Source of the DNA: Parabacteroides chongii
GTDB lineage: Bacteria > Bacteroidota > Bacteroidia > Bacteroidales > Tannerellaceae
Length of the DNA: 64,000 nucleotides
Reading direction: 5' to 3'
Assembly (NCBI RefSeq): GCF_029581355.1
Contig: NZ_CP120849.1
Coordinates: 3,256,501 to 3,320,500, forward strand
Part shown: positions 18,602 through 27,009 of the stretch, piece after piece
How positions within the stretch are numbered: position 1 is the stretch's first letter
How the letters are laid out: each line of letters starts with the position of its first letter
The notes under the pieces: model-generated
What the model saw: only the letters and a program-made list of their open reading frames with translations
Told to the model about the DNA's origin: nothing
Database searches by the model: none
Translations under genes and position numbers: made by a program

Positions 18602-20728
18602 TTATCCTTTACGGAACTCATCAACCAGTTTCAGTAATATACTGCCGTAGTTTTCTATGACTTTCTTTCCTATTCCGGGAATAGCCAGCAACTCTTTGGA
18701 GTTGGTCGGTAATGTATTTACGATACCCAATAAGGCTTTCTGTTGCAGGATCGTGTAGGGAGGCAACTCTTTTTCTACGGCCAGCTCGTAACGCCAGTTT
18801 CTGATGCTGTTGTAAAGGTCCGGATGTAAGATGTCGCTGGAAATCTCCACTTTTGCCGTCTGTGATGAAGAGCGCTCGGAACGTTTTTTGGTCGATGCAG
18901 GCGGTTCAATTGATGCTTTGGCCTTGGCGGAGAGATAGCCAACGACAGAAAAACCGTTCTGGCACGCTTTCAATGTCTCCTGCTTCAGATGTAATTCTTC
19001 CGTAAATTTGCCGACCGCATTATTGACGGCCTTCCGGCTTTCCTTGTTGTCTATTTCGACAGCCGAGTTTTCTTCCAGAGACGTACAAAGGCTATCGATA
19101 TGCTCTATAAAATAAGTAACACCTTTTCGGACACGTTCCTGTATCGCTTCGTCTTCCCGGTAATTCGGATTGCCTGTGATCATGCGGGTCAGTTGCTGCT
19201 GGAAACGTCCGCCGACCTCTGTTATCACGGAACGGAAAGCATCCCGGGTATTCGCATATTGCGTGTTGAGTTCCGGATATAGCTTTTGTAAATGCGTATA
19301 AACCATATAAGCCGCATATTGCAGCCGTTGCTGGATACTCTCGAAGTTGAAAAGTTCGAGAGCCAGTTCCAGGAAATATTCTTGTTGCGCCAGTTCCAGT
19401 TGTTCTTTTTGCGGTTGTTTTTCGGCGACGGTAGAGGAAAATTCCTGTATCCGTAAATCCTTGATCATGGCATTACGGGTAATGGGACTGCTTAAAACCA
19501 ATCCTTCCAGTGTTTTACACCGGCTAAGGGCAACATACACCTGGCCATGTGAGAAGGCGGCGGAAGCATCGATGATAGCATGATCGAAAGTCAATCCCTG
19601 GCTTTTATGGATCGTGATTGCCCAGGCTGTTTTCAGCGGATATTGACTGAAAGTTCCGGCAATCGTCTCTGTGATCTCTTTGGTCTCGGGATTGATCGTA
19701 TATTTGACGTTGCTCCAGGTCTCTTTTTCAACTTGTATCTCGTTCCCGTCTTCTCCGACAACGGTGATTTTGTTCGGGTTGATGAAAACGATCTTACCGA
19801 TTTTTCCATTATAATACCGATGTTCGCCGGAAGAATCGTTCTTGACAAACATAACCTGGGCACCGCATTTCAATTCCAGGTGCTGATCGGTTGGATAGGA
19901 GTATTCAGGAAAGTCATTGTTTATTTCCGCATTGAATGTGTACGACTTACCCGGTAATTCCGCCAGTTTACGGTTGTTGAGTTGCTGGGCCTGATAATTA
20001 TGGGTGGTCAGGGTGATATATCCCTGTCCGTCATCCGGTGTGAAGTCCGGTATATAGCGTTGGTTCAGACAATGTAATGTGTCGTCATCGAACCTGTTTT
20101 CCCTGATGTTATTCAATAGATTGATAAACGAACTGTCGCTTTGGCGATATACCTGTGTCAGTTCGATGCAGTAGTAATTACTTTCCCGAAGCGCTTTGCT
20201 GTCAAAGAAAAAGGTGGAGGGATAATGTTCTTTCAATAGATTCCATTCTTCCTCTTTGGCAACCGGCGCCAGCTGTTGCAGGTCGCCGATCAATAATAGC
20301 TGTACTCCGCCGAATGGCTTTGTTCGGTCTTTATAACGGCAAAGGACATCACTGATAGCATCCAGCAGGTCGGCCCGTACCATACTGACTTCGTCTATCA
20401 CGAGTAAATCCATACTCCGGATGATGTTGATCTTATCCCGGCTGAATTTATTCATATAGTTGTTACTTTGATTACCTTCTCTGTTAGCGGAAGGAATGTA
20501 AGGACCGAAAGGTAACTGAAAAAAAGAATGGATGGTTACACCTCCTGCGTTTATAGCAGCAACACCGGTAGGGGCGACAATAATCATACGTTTAGGAGAA
20601 ACCTCTTTCAGCTTTTTCAGAAACGTAGTTTTTCCGGTTCCGGCTTTTCCTGTCAGAAAGAGGTGTGTTCCTGTGTTCTGTAGGAAGTTGAAGGCCAGGT
20701 CAAATTGTTGGTTCATTTGCATGTTCAT
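18602..20728 (-). CDS. Pif1/RecD-like SF1 DNA helicase with C-terminal HRDC-like domain
   Basis: A 708-residue superfamily 1 helicase. The N-terminal half has Walker A GKAGTGKTTFL (about residues 27-37), GVAAINAGGVTIHSFF, Walker B LLVIDEVSMVRADLLDA and motif III GDLQQLAPVA. Motif VI-like TAWAITIHKSQGLTFDHAII and QVYVALSRCKTLEGL complete the core near residues 365-410, as in Pif1/RecD2 enzymes. The C-terminus (LPPYTILQQKALLGIVNTLP through LAIPGIGKKVIENYG) is an HRDC-type nucleic-acid-binding domain. Role inferred: replication or repair helicase. It is monocistronic; TATATTTG (complement of 20752-20759) is a candidate -7 element. Confidence 0.9.
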   Translation of the reverse strand: MNMQMNQQFDLAFNFLQNTGTHLFLTGKAGTGKTTFLKKLKEVSPKRMIIVAPTGVAAINAGGVTIHSFFQLPFGPYIPSANREGNQSNNYMNKFSRDKINIIRSMDLLVIDEVSMVRADLLDAISDVLCRYKDRTKPFGGVQLLLIGDLQQLAPVAKEEEWNLLKEHYPSTFFFDSKALRESNYYCIELTQVYRQSDSSFINLLNNIRENRFDDDTLHCLNQRYIPDFTPDDGQGYITLTTHNYQAQQLNNRKLAELPGKSYTFNAEINNDFPEYSYPTDQHLELKCGAQVMFVKNDSSGEHRYYNGKIGKIVFINPNKITVVGEDGNEIQVEKETWSNVKYTINPETKEITETIAGTFSQYPLKTAWAITIHKSQGLTFDHAIIDASAAFSHGQVYVALSRCKTLEGLVLSSPITRNAMIKDLRIQEFSSTVAEKQPQKEQLELAQQEYFLELALELFNFESIQQRLQYAAYMVYTHLQKLYPELNTQYANTRDAFRSVITEVGGRFQQQLTRMITGNPNYREDEAIQERVRKGVTYFIEHIDSLCTSLEENSAVEIDNKESRKAVNNAVGKFTEELHLKQETLKACQNGFSVVGYLSAKAKASIEPPASTKKRSERSSSQTAKVEISSDILHPDLYNSIRNWRYELAVEKELPPYTILQQKALLGIVNTLPTNSKELLAIPGIGKKVIENYGSILLKLVDEFRKG

Positions 20729-20774
20729 AGATCTATTGTTTATGGTATCTGCAAATATAAAATAAAAAAACGTG

Positions 20775-20820
20775 AAAAAGGGTCTTGTCTACCAAAAATC
20801 AAGCAGACAAGACCCTTTTT
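20775..20820 (-). terminator. Terminator of the antiporter gene
   Basis: Perfect 16-bp stem: AAAAAGGGTCTTGTCT at 20775-20790 and its complement at 20805-20820, with a 14-base loop. T-runs flank both sides. Confidence 0.9.
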
Positions 20821-20835
20821 TATTTATACTTTTTC

Positions 20836-22434
20836 TCAGACAATCAGATTTGCGATCAACTGAATAGATAAAATCAGGAAAACCATTGCAATAGGGTAAA
20901 CGGTTGCATAGGCAATACTTGGAGCCGAACTGTCTGTCATAGAGTCTGCAGCAGCCAGTCCAGGGGTACTGGTCATACCTCCGGCAACTGTACCGATCAG
21001 GTCGAGGATATTGATTTTAAATACCCAGTATCCGAAAATGAGGGCGATGAGCATCGGAACCATGGTTATCGCCATTCCGACCCCGAATAGCGTCCAACCG
21101 CTTTCCTGAAAGGTGGATACCAGATTGACACCGGCTGATGTTCCTACTTCAGCCAGGAATAATAACAATCCCAGCTGACGTAACAACTGGTTGGCGGAAC
21201 CTGACATAGACCAGACGATCGGTCCGGTTTTTCCGATTGCACTTAAAATAAGCGCCACCATCAGGATACCTCCGGTCAGTCCCGGTGAGAAAGAGAATGA
21301 GTCGGAAAAGGAGAGATTCAGTTTTCCGAATAATACTCCTAATACGATACCTGCTGCGATAGGGAAGAAATCGGTGTCGGAAAGTTTCTTTTCGTCATTA
21401 CCGAGTACCTGTCCCACTTCTTTCAAGTCTTCCTTTTCTCCGGCAATCATCAGTTTGTCACCAAATTTCAGAGTCAGATCCGGTTCGGGAGGAAGGTCGA
21501 TACCACTTCGGCGAACACGTGTTACCGTGCAGTTAAAAGTACTTTGCAGGTTTAAATATCCCAATGTCTTATTTAGTATGTTTTTGTTAGTAACCAGCAT
21601 AGACTGAAGTTCCTGGGTACTATTAAAAGGTAGATCTTCCTTGATGCGTTCACCTACTAATATTTCCAGTTGCTCCAATGACTTATCGTTTCCGACGGCT
21701 TTAATCAAATCTCCCTCTTTTAAAACCGTATTAGCTGTAGGGATAGATGTTTTTTCATTGTGTTTGATGCGGGAAACAACAGCTCCTGTCATGCTACGCA
21801 GTTGCAATTGAGCCAGTGTCTTATCGCAGATATTGCTGTTGATAATACGGAATGCGGCAGTATGGAGCGGGGGATATTTGCTTTTCCGTTTGGCTTCCAG
21901 TGCCTGTGCTTCGGCATTCAAATCGATACGGAGTATTTTGGGTAATAATTTGATAAATAAAATCACACCGATCACGCCGAAAGGATAGGCGATACCATAG
22001 GCGATAGAAGCTGAAGAAGATTGGGTGGTATCGATGGCTACCGCCAAACCGGGCGTACTGGTCAGTGCTCCGGCAATCAGTCCGACGATACTCGGGGTAT
22101 CGATGCCAAGGGCATATTTAAAAATGATTCCTGTCAGACTGGCTGATCCGATAATAAGTAGGGTAATGATAATCAGTGTTTTACCTTTTGAACGGAAAGA
22201 ATCGAAGAATCCGGGACCAGCCTGGATACCAATGGTGAAAATGAATAGTACCAAACCGATGTTACCTAATTCCTTGGGGATAGTTACTCCGAAGTGCCCG
22301 AACAGAAGTGCAATAAAAATAACGGCAGAAACGTCTAGTGAAAGCCCTTTGATCTGTATCCTGCCCAGAATAAATCCTAATGCAACGATCAGAAACAAAG
22401 AAAAATAAGACGATTGAAGCAATGTTTCAAACAT
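20836..22434 (-). CDS. AspT/YidE-type antiporter with two TrkA-C domains
   Basis: A 532-residue membrane transporter of the aspartate:alanine exchanger (AAE) family. Two homologous hydrophobic blocks flank a soluble central region with two TrkA-C (RCK_C) domains (around LRSMTGAVVSRIKH and LNLQSTFNCTVTRVRR, each ending in a GDLIKAVG or GDKLMIAGE motif). Both membrane halves carry the internal repeat TSTPGLA (SIVGLIAGALTSTPGLAVAI and GTVAGGMTSTPGLAAADS), typical of this family. I start at ATG 22434 (MFETLLQ); an in-frame TTG at 22470 is less likely because it lies on the promoter. The exchanged substrates are unknown. Confidence 0.88.
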   Translation of the reverse strand: MFETLLQSSYFSLFLIVALGFILGRIQIKGLSLDVSAVIFIALLFGHFGVTIPKELGNIGLVLFIFTIGIQAGPGFFDSFRSKGKTLIIITLLIIGSASLTGIIFKYALGIDTPSIVGLIAGALTSTPGLAVAIDTTQSSSASIAYGIAYPFGVIGVILFIKLLPKILRIDLNAEAQALEAKRKSKYPPLHTAAFRIINSNICDKTLAQLQLRSMTGAVVSRIKHNEKTSIPTANTVLKEGDLIKAVGNDKSLEQLEILVGERIKEDLPFNSTQELQSMLVTNKNILNKTLGYLNLQSTFNCTVTRVRRSGIDLPPEPDLTLKFGDKLMIAGEKEDLKEVGQVLGNDEKKLSDTDFFPIAAGIVLGVLFGKLNLSFSDSFSFSPGLTGGILMVALILSAIGKTGPIVWSMSGSANQLLRQLGLLLFLAEVGTSAGVNLVSTFQESGWTLFGVGMAITMVPMLIALIFGYWVFKINILDLIGTVAGGMTSTPGLAAADSMTDSSAPSIAYATVYPIAMVFLILSIQLIANLIV

Positions 22435-22467
22435 GTCAAATAGTTTTATTGTGTAGATTTGAGAGTG

Positions 22468-22498
22468 CAAAAGTACACTTTTTTAGACGTATAGGCAA
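22468..22498 (-). promoter_or_regulatory. Promoter of the antiporter gene
   Basis: On the minus strand: ATTG (complement of 22495-22498), 19 bases, TACTTTTG (complement of 22468-22475). The -7 matches TAnnTTTG and the -33 has TTG. Confidence 0.6.
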
Positions 22499-22518
22499 TC
22501 TCCCGGCGATAATTCTGT

Positions 22519-22526
22519 TACCTTTG
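22519..22526 (+). promoter_or_regulatory. -7 element of truA
   Basis: TACCTTTG, 32 bases upstream of the GTG start of truA. The -33 half is not recognisable. Confidence 0.5.
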
Positions 22527-22558
22527 CAGCGAATTATTAAGAAGTAAATATCCTGCGC

Positions 22559-23311
22559 GTGAATCGTTATTTTATTTATTTAGGTTATAATGGTAAGAAT
22601 TTCAGCGGATGGCAGATACAGCCCAATGGTTTAACCGTGCAACAATGCCTGGAGGAGGCTTTGGGTACGTTGTTGCGTCGACCGGTCCCGGTAGTCGGGG
22701 CAGGGCGTACGGATGCGGGAGTGCATGCCCGGCTGATGGTGGCTCATTTTGATTGGGACGAACCGCTTGCTGATCCGGCTTTCCTGGCAGAGAAGCTGAA
22801 TCGTTTGCTTCCGAAAGATATTGCCGTTTATCGTGTGGTGCCTGTCAAACCGGAGGCACATGCCCGCTTTGATGCTACTTCGCGTACGTATAAATATTAT
22901 GTCACTACCCGGAAGGATCCGTTTAATTACGATCTGGTCTACCGGATGAATGGGAAACTGGATTTCGAGGCGATGAACGAGGCCTGTAAGGTGTTGTTCG
23001 ATTACATCGATTTCACCAGCTTCAGCAAGTTGCATACGGATGTCAAAACAAATAACTGCCGGATCTATCAGGCGGGATGGAAACAGGAGGGGGATGTTTG
23101 GGTGTTTACGGTGCAGGCGGATCGTTTCTTGCGCAATATGGTGCGGGCGATAGTGGGTACGCTGCTGGATGTAGGCAGGGGAAAACTGACAATCGATGGC
23201 TTTCGTAAAGTTATAGAGGCAAAAGACAGATGTAAAGCTGGGGGATCTGTTCCCGGTCATGCACTTTTCCTGGTAAACGTCACGTATCCCGAATCCCTTT
23301 TTGAAGTATAA
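22559..23311 (+). CDS. truA: tRNA pseudouridine synthase A
   Basis: A 250-residue TruA that converts uridines 38-40 of the tRNA anticodon arm to pseudouridine. The catalytic aspartate is Asp52 in [11 protein letters not shown]. Other family marks are [14 protein letters not shown] at the start, [12 protein letters not shown] and [20 protein letters not shown]. Translation begins at GTG; no in-frame ATG lies near the start and [12 protein letters not shown] matches the family N-terminus. It is followed at once by the heptamer repeats 23314-23362 and a DMT transporter gene, which may be cotranscribed. Confidence 0.97.
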   Translation: MNRYFIYLGYNGKNFSGWQIQPNGLTVQQCLEEALGTLLRRPVPVVGAGRTDAGVHARLMVAHFDWDEPLADPAFLAEKLNRLLPKDIAVYRVVPVKPEAHARFDATSRTYKYYVTTRKDPFNYDLVYRMNGKLDFEAMNEACKVLFDYIDFTSFSKLHTDVKTNNCRIYQAGWKQEGDVWVFTVQADRFLRNMVRAIVGTLLDVGRGKLTIDGFRKVIEAKDRCKAGGSVPGHALFLVNVTYPESLFEV

Positions 23312-23313
23312 TA

Positions 23314-23362
23314 AACTATTAACTGTCAATTGTCAACTATCAACTATCAACTGTCAACTGTT
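23314..23362. repeat. Seven tandem 7-bp repeats filling the truA-DMT gap
   Basis: AACTATT, AACTGTC, AATTGTC, AACTATC, AACTATC, AACTGTC and AACTGTT join end to end from 23314 to 23362. They begin two bases after the truA stop and end on the base before the DMT gene ATG. The repeat therefore is the ribosome-binding region of the downstream gene. Copy-number change could alter its expression; that is an inference. Confidence 0.85.
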
Positions 23363-24259
23363 ATGTGGGTAGCATTAGCATTTGCCTCAGCATTCCTGCT
23401 GGGATGTTATGAGGTGAATAAGAAGATTTCCCTGAATGGGAATGCCGTAATTCCGGTGTTGTTTCTGAATACGTTGATAAGCAGTCTTATCTTCGTTCCT
23501 TTCATACTTTTATCGTTCTACACAAATGTGCTGGACGGTACGATGTTTTATGTTCCGCGCGTTTCCTTTGAAACACATGTAGCGGTGTTGATTAAGGCGG
23601 TAATCGTATTATCATCCTGGATCTCCGGTTATTTTGCATTGAAACATTTACCGCTAACCATCACCGGACCGATCAAGGCGACCCAGCCGGTACTTACGCT
23701 GGTCGGTGCGATGGTTATTTTCGGTGAACGGCTGAATCTGTACCAATGGATCGGTGTGTTGCTTTCGATCGCTTCTTTTTATATGCTTTCTTCTTCCGGA
23801 AAGAAAGAGGGGATCCATTTCACTCATAATAAATGGATCTTTTTCACGGTGATTTCTATCCTGACCGGTGCTATGAGCGGTTTATACGACAAGCATCTGA
23901 TGGGGAGTATGGATGTGATGACGGTACAGGTTTGGTTTAATGTATATCAATGTCTGATCATGCTGCCGATCCTGTTATTGTTATGGTATCCGCAGCGGAA
24001 AAAGAGTACGCCGTTCGTTTGGCACTGGAATATCGTCTTTATTTCCGTCTTCCTGATCATTGCCGATTGGATTTACTTTTATGCCCTGAGCTTCCCCGAT
24101 TCAATGATCTCGATCGTATCCATGATACGCCGTAGCAATGTGCTGGTCACTTTTGTCGCCGGAGCGCTCTTCTTCCATGAAAAAAACTTAAAGAGCAAGG
24201 CTGTGGACTTATTCCTTGTGTTGTTAGGAATGATATTCCTATATTTGGGGACGAAATAG
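23363..24259 (+). CDS. EamA/DMT-family transporter
   Basis: A 298-residue membrane protein with about ten hydrophobic segments in two EamA-like halves. The first half contains FALKHLPLTITGPIKATQP and VGAMVIFGERLNLYQWIGV; the second ends AGALFFHEKNLKSKAVDL. This pattern is typical of drug/metabolite exporters; the substrate is unknown. I start at ATG 23363 (MWVALAFASAFLLG), since the upstream TTG at 23330 would translate the heptamer repeat. Ten bases separate it from the DUF3256 gene, so they probably share a transcript. Confidence 0.85.
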   Translation: MWVALAFASAFLLGCYEVNKKISLNGNAVIPVLFLNTLISSLIFVPFILLSFYTNVLDGTMFYVPRVSFETHVAVLIKAVIVLSSWISGYFALKHLPLTITGPIKATQPVLTLVGAMVIFGERLNLYQWIGVLLSIASFYMLSSSGKKEGIHFTHNKWIFFTVISILTGAMSGLYDKHLMGSMDVMTVQVWFNVYQCLIMLPILLLLWYPQRKKSTPFVWHWNIVFISVFLIIADWIYFYALSFPDSMISIVSMIRRSNVLVTFVAGALFFHEKNLKSKAVDLFLVLLGMIFLYLGTK

Positions 24260-24269
24260 ATAATAGAAC

Positions 24270-24902
24270 ATGAAACGACTTATTTTTTCTATATTGATTT
24301 GTGTTTTTGCTTTTGGGGTGAAAGCACAGGAGATGGATGCTTTATTTGTATCCATGCCGGACAGTAATATTCCTCTACTGGAAAATGCCTGGCGTAAAGA
24401 TTTAATCGATTTGTATAAATCGGGTAAGGAAGCCCGTTTGAAAAATACGATGAATGGCTTTTCTACCTTGAAGAAGCTGACCTCTGATTATTTATTGCTG
24501 CAGGCAACCGAACGGAGTACTATCGAAATGAAGTTATTGCCGTTAGTGAATAATACGAATGTGATTTGTATGGTGAAAACGGTGAATGGTCCGGTAGCTG
24601 ACAGCCAGGTAGACTTTTTTACTACTGAATGGGAACCGTTGGCCGCTTCTGATTTGTTCACTCCGGTTTCTGCCGATTGGTTTATGAAAGAGGATGCGGA
24701 TAAGAACAGTACAGCTTTTCTGGATGCTACATCCCGTTTGGATATGGATCTGATACAGTACAGTTTAAGTCCCGACAACCTGACACTGACGGCCACGTAT
24801 ACAACTCCCTTGTATCTTAGCCGGGAGGACCGAAAGAATGTAACGCCTTTTATAAAAGAGTCTCCGAAAGTATATACCTGGGAGAAGTTCCATTTCAAAT
24901 AA
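24270..24902 (+). CDS. DUF3256 exported protein
   Basis: A 210-residue protein with a signal peptide ending near FGVKAQ. The mature start, EMDALFVSMPDSNIPLLENA, is what I recall as the hallmark of Bacteroidales DUF3256 proteins. The rest is predicted mixed alpha/beta with no catalytic motif visible. The function is unknown. It is the last gene of the truA-DMT-DUF3256 run and is followed by a terminator. Confidence 0.8.
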   Translation: MKRLIFSILICVFAFGVKAQEMDALFVSMPDSNIPLLENAWRKDLIDLYKSGKEARLKNTMNGFSTLKKLTSDYLLLQATERSTIEMKLLPLVNNTNVICMVKTVNGPVADSQVDFFTTEWEPLAASDLFTPVSADWFMKEDADKNSTAFLDATSRLDMDLIQYSLSPDNLTLTATYTTPLYLSREDRKNVTPFIKESPKVYTWEKFHFK

Positions 24903-24923
24903 GCGATTATACTTTATAAATTA

Positions 24924-24972
24924 TAGCCTCCTCTATAAAGTGCTTTACTTTACTGGGGAGGCTACTTTTTTA
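24924..24972 (+). terminator. Terminator after the DUF3256 gene
   Basis: TAGCCTCC (24924-24931) pairs with GGAGGCTA (24957-24964), followed by CTTTTTTA. The long loop contains a minor internal AAAGT/ACTTT stem. Confidence 0.7.
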
Positions 24973-25058
24973 CTGTGTATTTAACCTTTTACTATTACCG
25001 CTGGCAGGACACTGTCTCTTTATTGGTAAGGCTTTCAACAGATAATATAAACTGCCCG

Positions 25059-25508
25059 TTACTCCACGAGTTGTCCCTCCGCGTCAAAAGTCAGCTTTAC
25101 TTCGTTATTATCCATTTTCAGTTCGAATGTATAGAACATACCTGCCGGTTTTTCTATCGCATCCACTTCCAGCACTTTGTATTGATTGTAGGCGGAGCTG
25201 GCCAGTTCATCTATCACGGCAACAGGCACATCTTCCGGACGAGTGTCCCATTTGGTGCTTATCCATTCGTTCTTATCATTGAATACAACCTCTTTGTTAA
25301 TGTCTTTGTCTTTTATATCCACTTCTGTGCCCTTCTTTTCCTGATCGAACTTCAGGACTGTAGCCTGCGGATACTTGGTAGAGATAAAGTTTTGGAGAGC
25401 CTGTGGGATTTCGACGGTCTTATTTACTTTCTTCTGATGATCATTGCAGCCGGTAAACAGGGAAATGCAACATACGAGAATAGCTAAAACGGATAGTTTT
25501 TCTTTCAT
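25059..25508 (-). CDS. PepSY-like lipoprotein (single repeat pair)
   Basis: A 149-residue exported protein. The signal ends at a lipobox-like LFTGC (Cys20). The mature part has one PepSY-like (BLIP-fold, DUF2874) unit, from IPQALQNFISTKYPQATVLK through VVFNDKNEWISTKWD, and a second half ending GMFYTFELKMDNNEVKLTFD. It is strongly similar along its whole length to the C-terminal two-thirds of the next gene upstream, so the two are paralogues. Function unknown; PepSY-like proteins are thought to bind or inhibit partner proteins. It lies downstream of a two-component system on the same strand. Confidence 0.75.
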   Translation of the reverse strand: MKEKLSVLAILVCCISLFTGCNDHQKKVNKTVEIPQALQNFISTKYPQATVLKFDQEKKGTEVDIKDKDINKEVVFNDKNEWISTKWDTRPEDVPVAVIDELASSAYNQYKVLEVDAIEKPAGMFYTFELKMDNNEVKLTFDAEGQLVE

Positions 25509-25630
25509 GACGTTTAATTTTAATTGTTTATAAAAGAAAACACGAACACAATGGAGGTTCAGCCATTGTATTCGTGCAGTTTATTCTCGTAAGAAACAAA
25601 TAGACTATCTACAAAGTTCTTTTTACATAG

Positions 25631-26479
25631 TTAATCTTTGCGGACATTCTCTATGTTCCCTTCGGCACTGATCGTTACTTCAACATCATTGTCGCCCTGT
25701 TCCAGTTCAAACAGGTAAAATGTTCCTGCCGGCTTTTCGATCTGATCTATATCTTCGATCCGGTAATTTTTATAGTCGGAAGCTTTGAGGGCATTCATGA
25801 CAATAGCCGGTACTTTATCTTCCGTGATGTCCCATTCGGTAGAAATCCATTCATTGGCAGCATTGAAATATACGTCTTTGTAAATGCTGTTGTGAAGAAT
25901 ATCCACCTCGAAGCCATTCTTTTCCTGGTCGAAATCGACGATAGTGGCACCTGCATACATTTCGTTGATTGCGTCTGTGATAGCCTGTGGAATGGTAGTC
26001 GGTTGGAAGTGGCTGTTGTCATCGTCGGTATCGTTGACTACTTTTATGAGCGTGCCGTCTTCGGCATAATACAGATCGACTTCCTTTTCTCCCTGTTCGG
26101 CTTCGATCACATATATTGTGGCTGCATTGGAACGTTCGAGCTTATCGAAGTCAGTATATTTCCAATCGGCATATTCATTGGCCCGCAGGTCTTTGCGTAC
26201 GGCTTCCGGAAGCAGGCCGAAATTGATTTCGGTCTTTGTCATCAACCAGTTGCCTTTATTGTCGAACCAAGCTTCTGCATCGTTGCCGCTTATATGAAAA
26301 TCTGCCACTTCGTAGCCGCTCTTGGTTTCCCATTCCACTTTTCCTGCATCCGGATATTTGGTATCGAATGCCTTTGTGACTGTCTGGTCAGGCAGGTAGT
26401 TGTTGTCATCATCATCACAGCTTGTAAAAGCCAGTAAACCACACATTGCTAATGCTAATACAGATAATTTTGTTCTCAT
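25631..26479 (-). CDS. PepSY-like lipoprotein (multi-repeat)
   Basis: A 282-residue exported protein with lipobox-like LAFTSC (Cys20) followed by acidic DDDDNNY. At least two PepSY-like units are visible: VTKAFDTKYPDAGKVEWE through AEAWFDNKGNWLMTKTEI, and IPQAITDAINEMYAGATIVD through VYFNAANEWISTEWDI. Each is followed by a half-unit (DLRANEYADWKYTDFDKLER; NALKASDYKNYRIEDIDQIE). The C-terminal half closely parallels the 149-residue neighbour. It probably acts in the periplasm or on the cell surface. Position downstream of the sensor kinase genes suggests co-regulation, but a 122-base gap separates it from the smaller paralogue. Confidence 0.78.
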   Translation of the reverse strand: MRTKLSVLALAMCGLLAFTSCDDDDNNYLPDQTVTKAFDTKYPDAGKVEWETKSGYEVADFHISGNDAEAWFDNKGNWLMTKTEINFGLLPEAVRKDLRANEYADWKYTDFDKLERSNAATIYVIEAEQGEKEVDLYYAEDGTLIKVVNDTDDDNSHFQPTTIPQAITDAINEMYAGATIVDFDQEKNGFEVDILHNSIYKDVYFNAANEWISTEWDITEDKVPAIVMNALKASDYKNYRIEDIDQIEKPAGTFYLFELEQGDNDVEVTISAEGNIENVRKD

Positions 26480-26502
26480 ATTTCTTTCTTTTTGTTCTGT
26501 TA

Positions 26503-26943
26503 TTAATCAAACTTTTTAAAATTGCCGTTACGGTCGAACTTGAGTTCGAGGTCTGTGTTTAGCTTGACCTCATATTCACGTGTATCTTTATCTACTGAAA
26601 CAACAGTATTGTCGGGAAAGTTTTTCCGGATATAATCCGCTATTCTTTCCGGTAAAACACTTAATGGGATAGATGCGTGACGCGCTTCAATCTCTTTCCA
26701 TTCACCGGACTTGTCGAACTCGACATTTGTTCCGTTCGTCAGGATGACATCGTATCCTTTAACACCCAATAGATTACTCTCGATCTTAATATGCGAAATA
26801 TCCGTTTGTCCGAAATTGGCAGTGATGAAATTTCGACATACAGAAGGCAAAACCGATTTGTCTCTTGTTACCTTTTCGTTATCAGCGAAAATGGCCATGA
26901 CAGATAATAACAGGCTGGCCAGAATTAATCCAAACTTCTTCAT
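26503..26943 (-). CDS. PepSY-like periplasmic protein
   Basis: A 146-residue protein with a cleavable signal (MKKFGLILASLLLSVMAIFA, then DNEKV). The mature part has the PepSY-like pattern VCRNFITANFGQTDISHIKI, VEFDKSGEWKEIEA, then IADYIRKNFPDNTVVSVDKD and LELKFDRNGNFKKFD. It has no lipobox, unlike its two downstream paralogues. It lies 66 bases downstream of the sensor kinase stop and 23 bases upstream of the 282-residue paralogue, so read-through from the two-component genes is possible. Function unknown. Confidence 0.78.
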   Translation of the reverse strand: MKKFGLILASLLLSVMAIFADNEKVTRDKSVLPSVCRNFITANFGQTDISHIKIESNLLGVKGYDVILTNGTNVEFDKSGEWKEIEARHASIPLSVLPERIADYIRKNFPDNTVVSVDKDTREYEVKLNTDLELKFDRNGNFKKFD

Positions 26944-27009
26944 AACATTCTTCTTTTAATTTATACTGCAAAGAAAAGGGTACATTTGGGAAAGATTTGG
27001 GAAAAGAGG

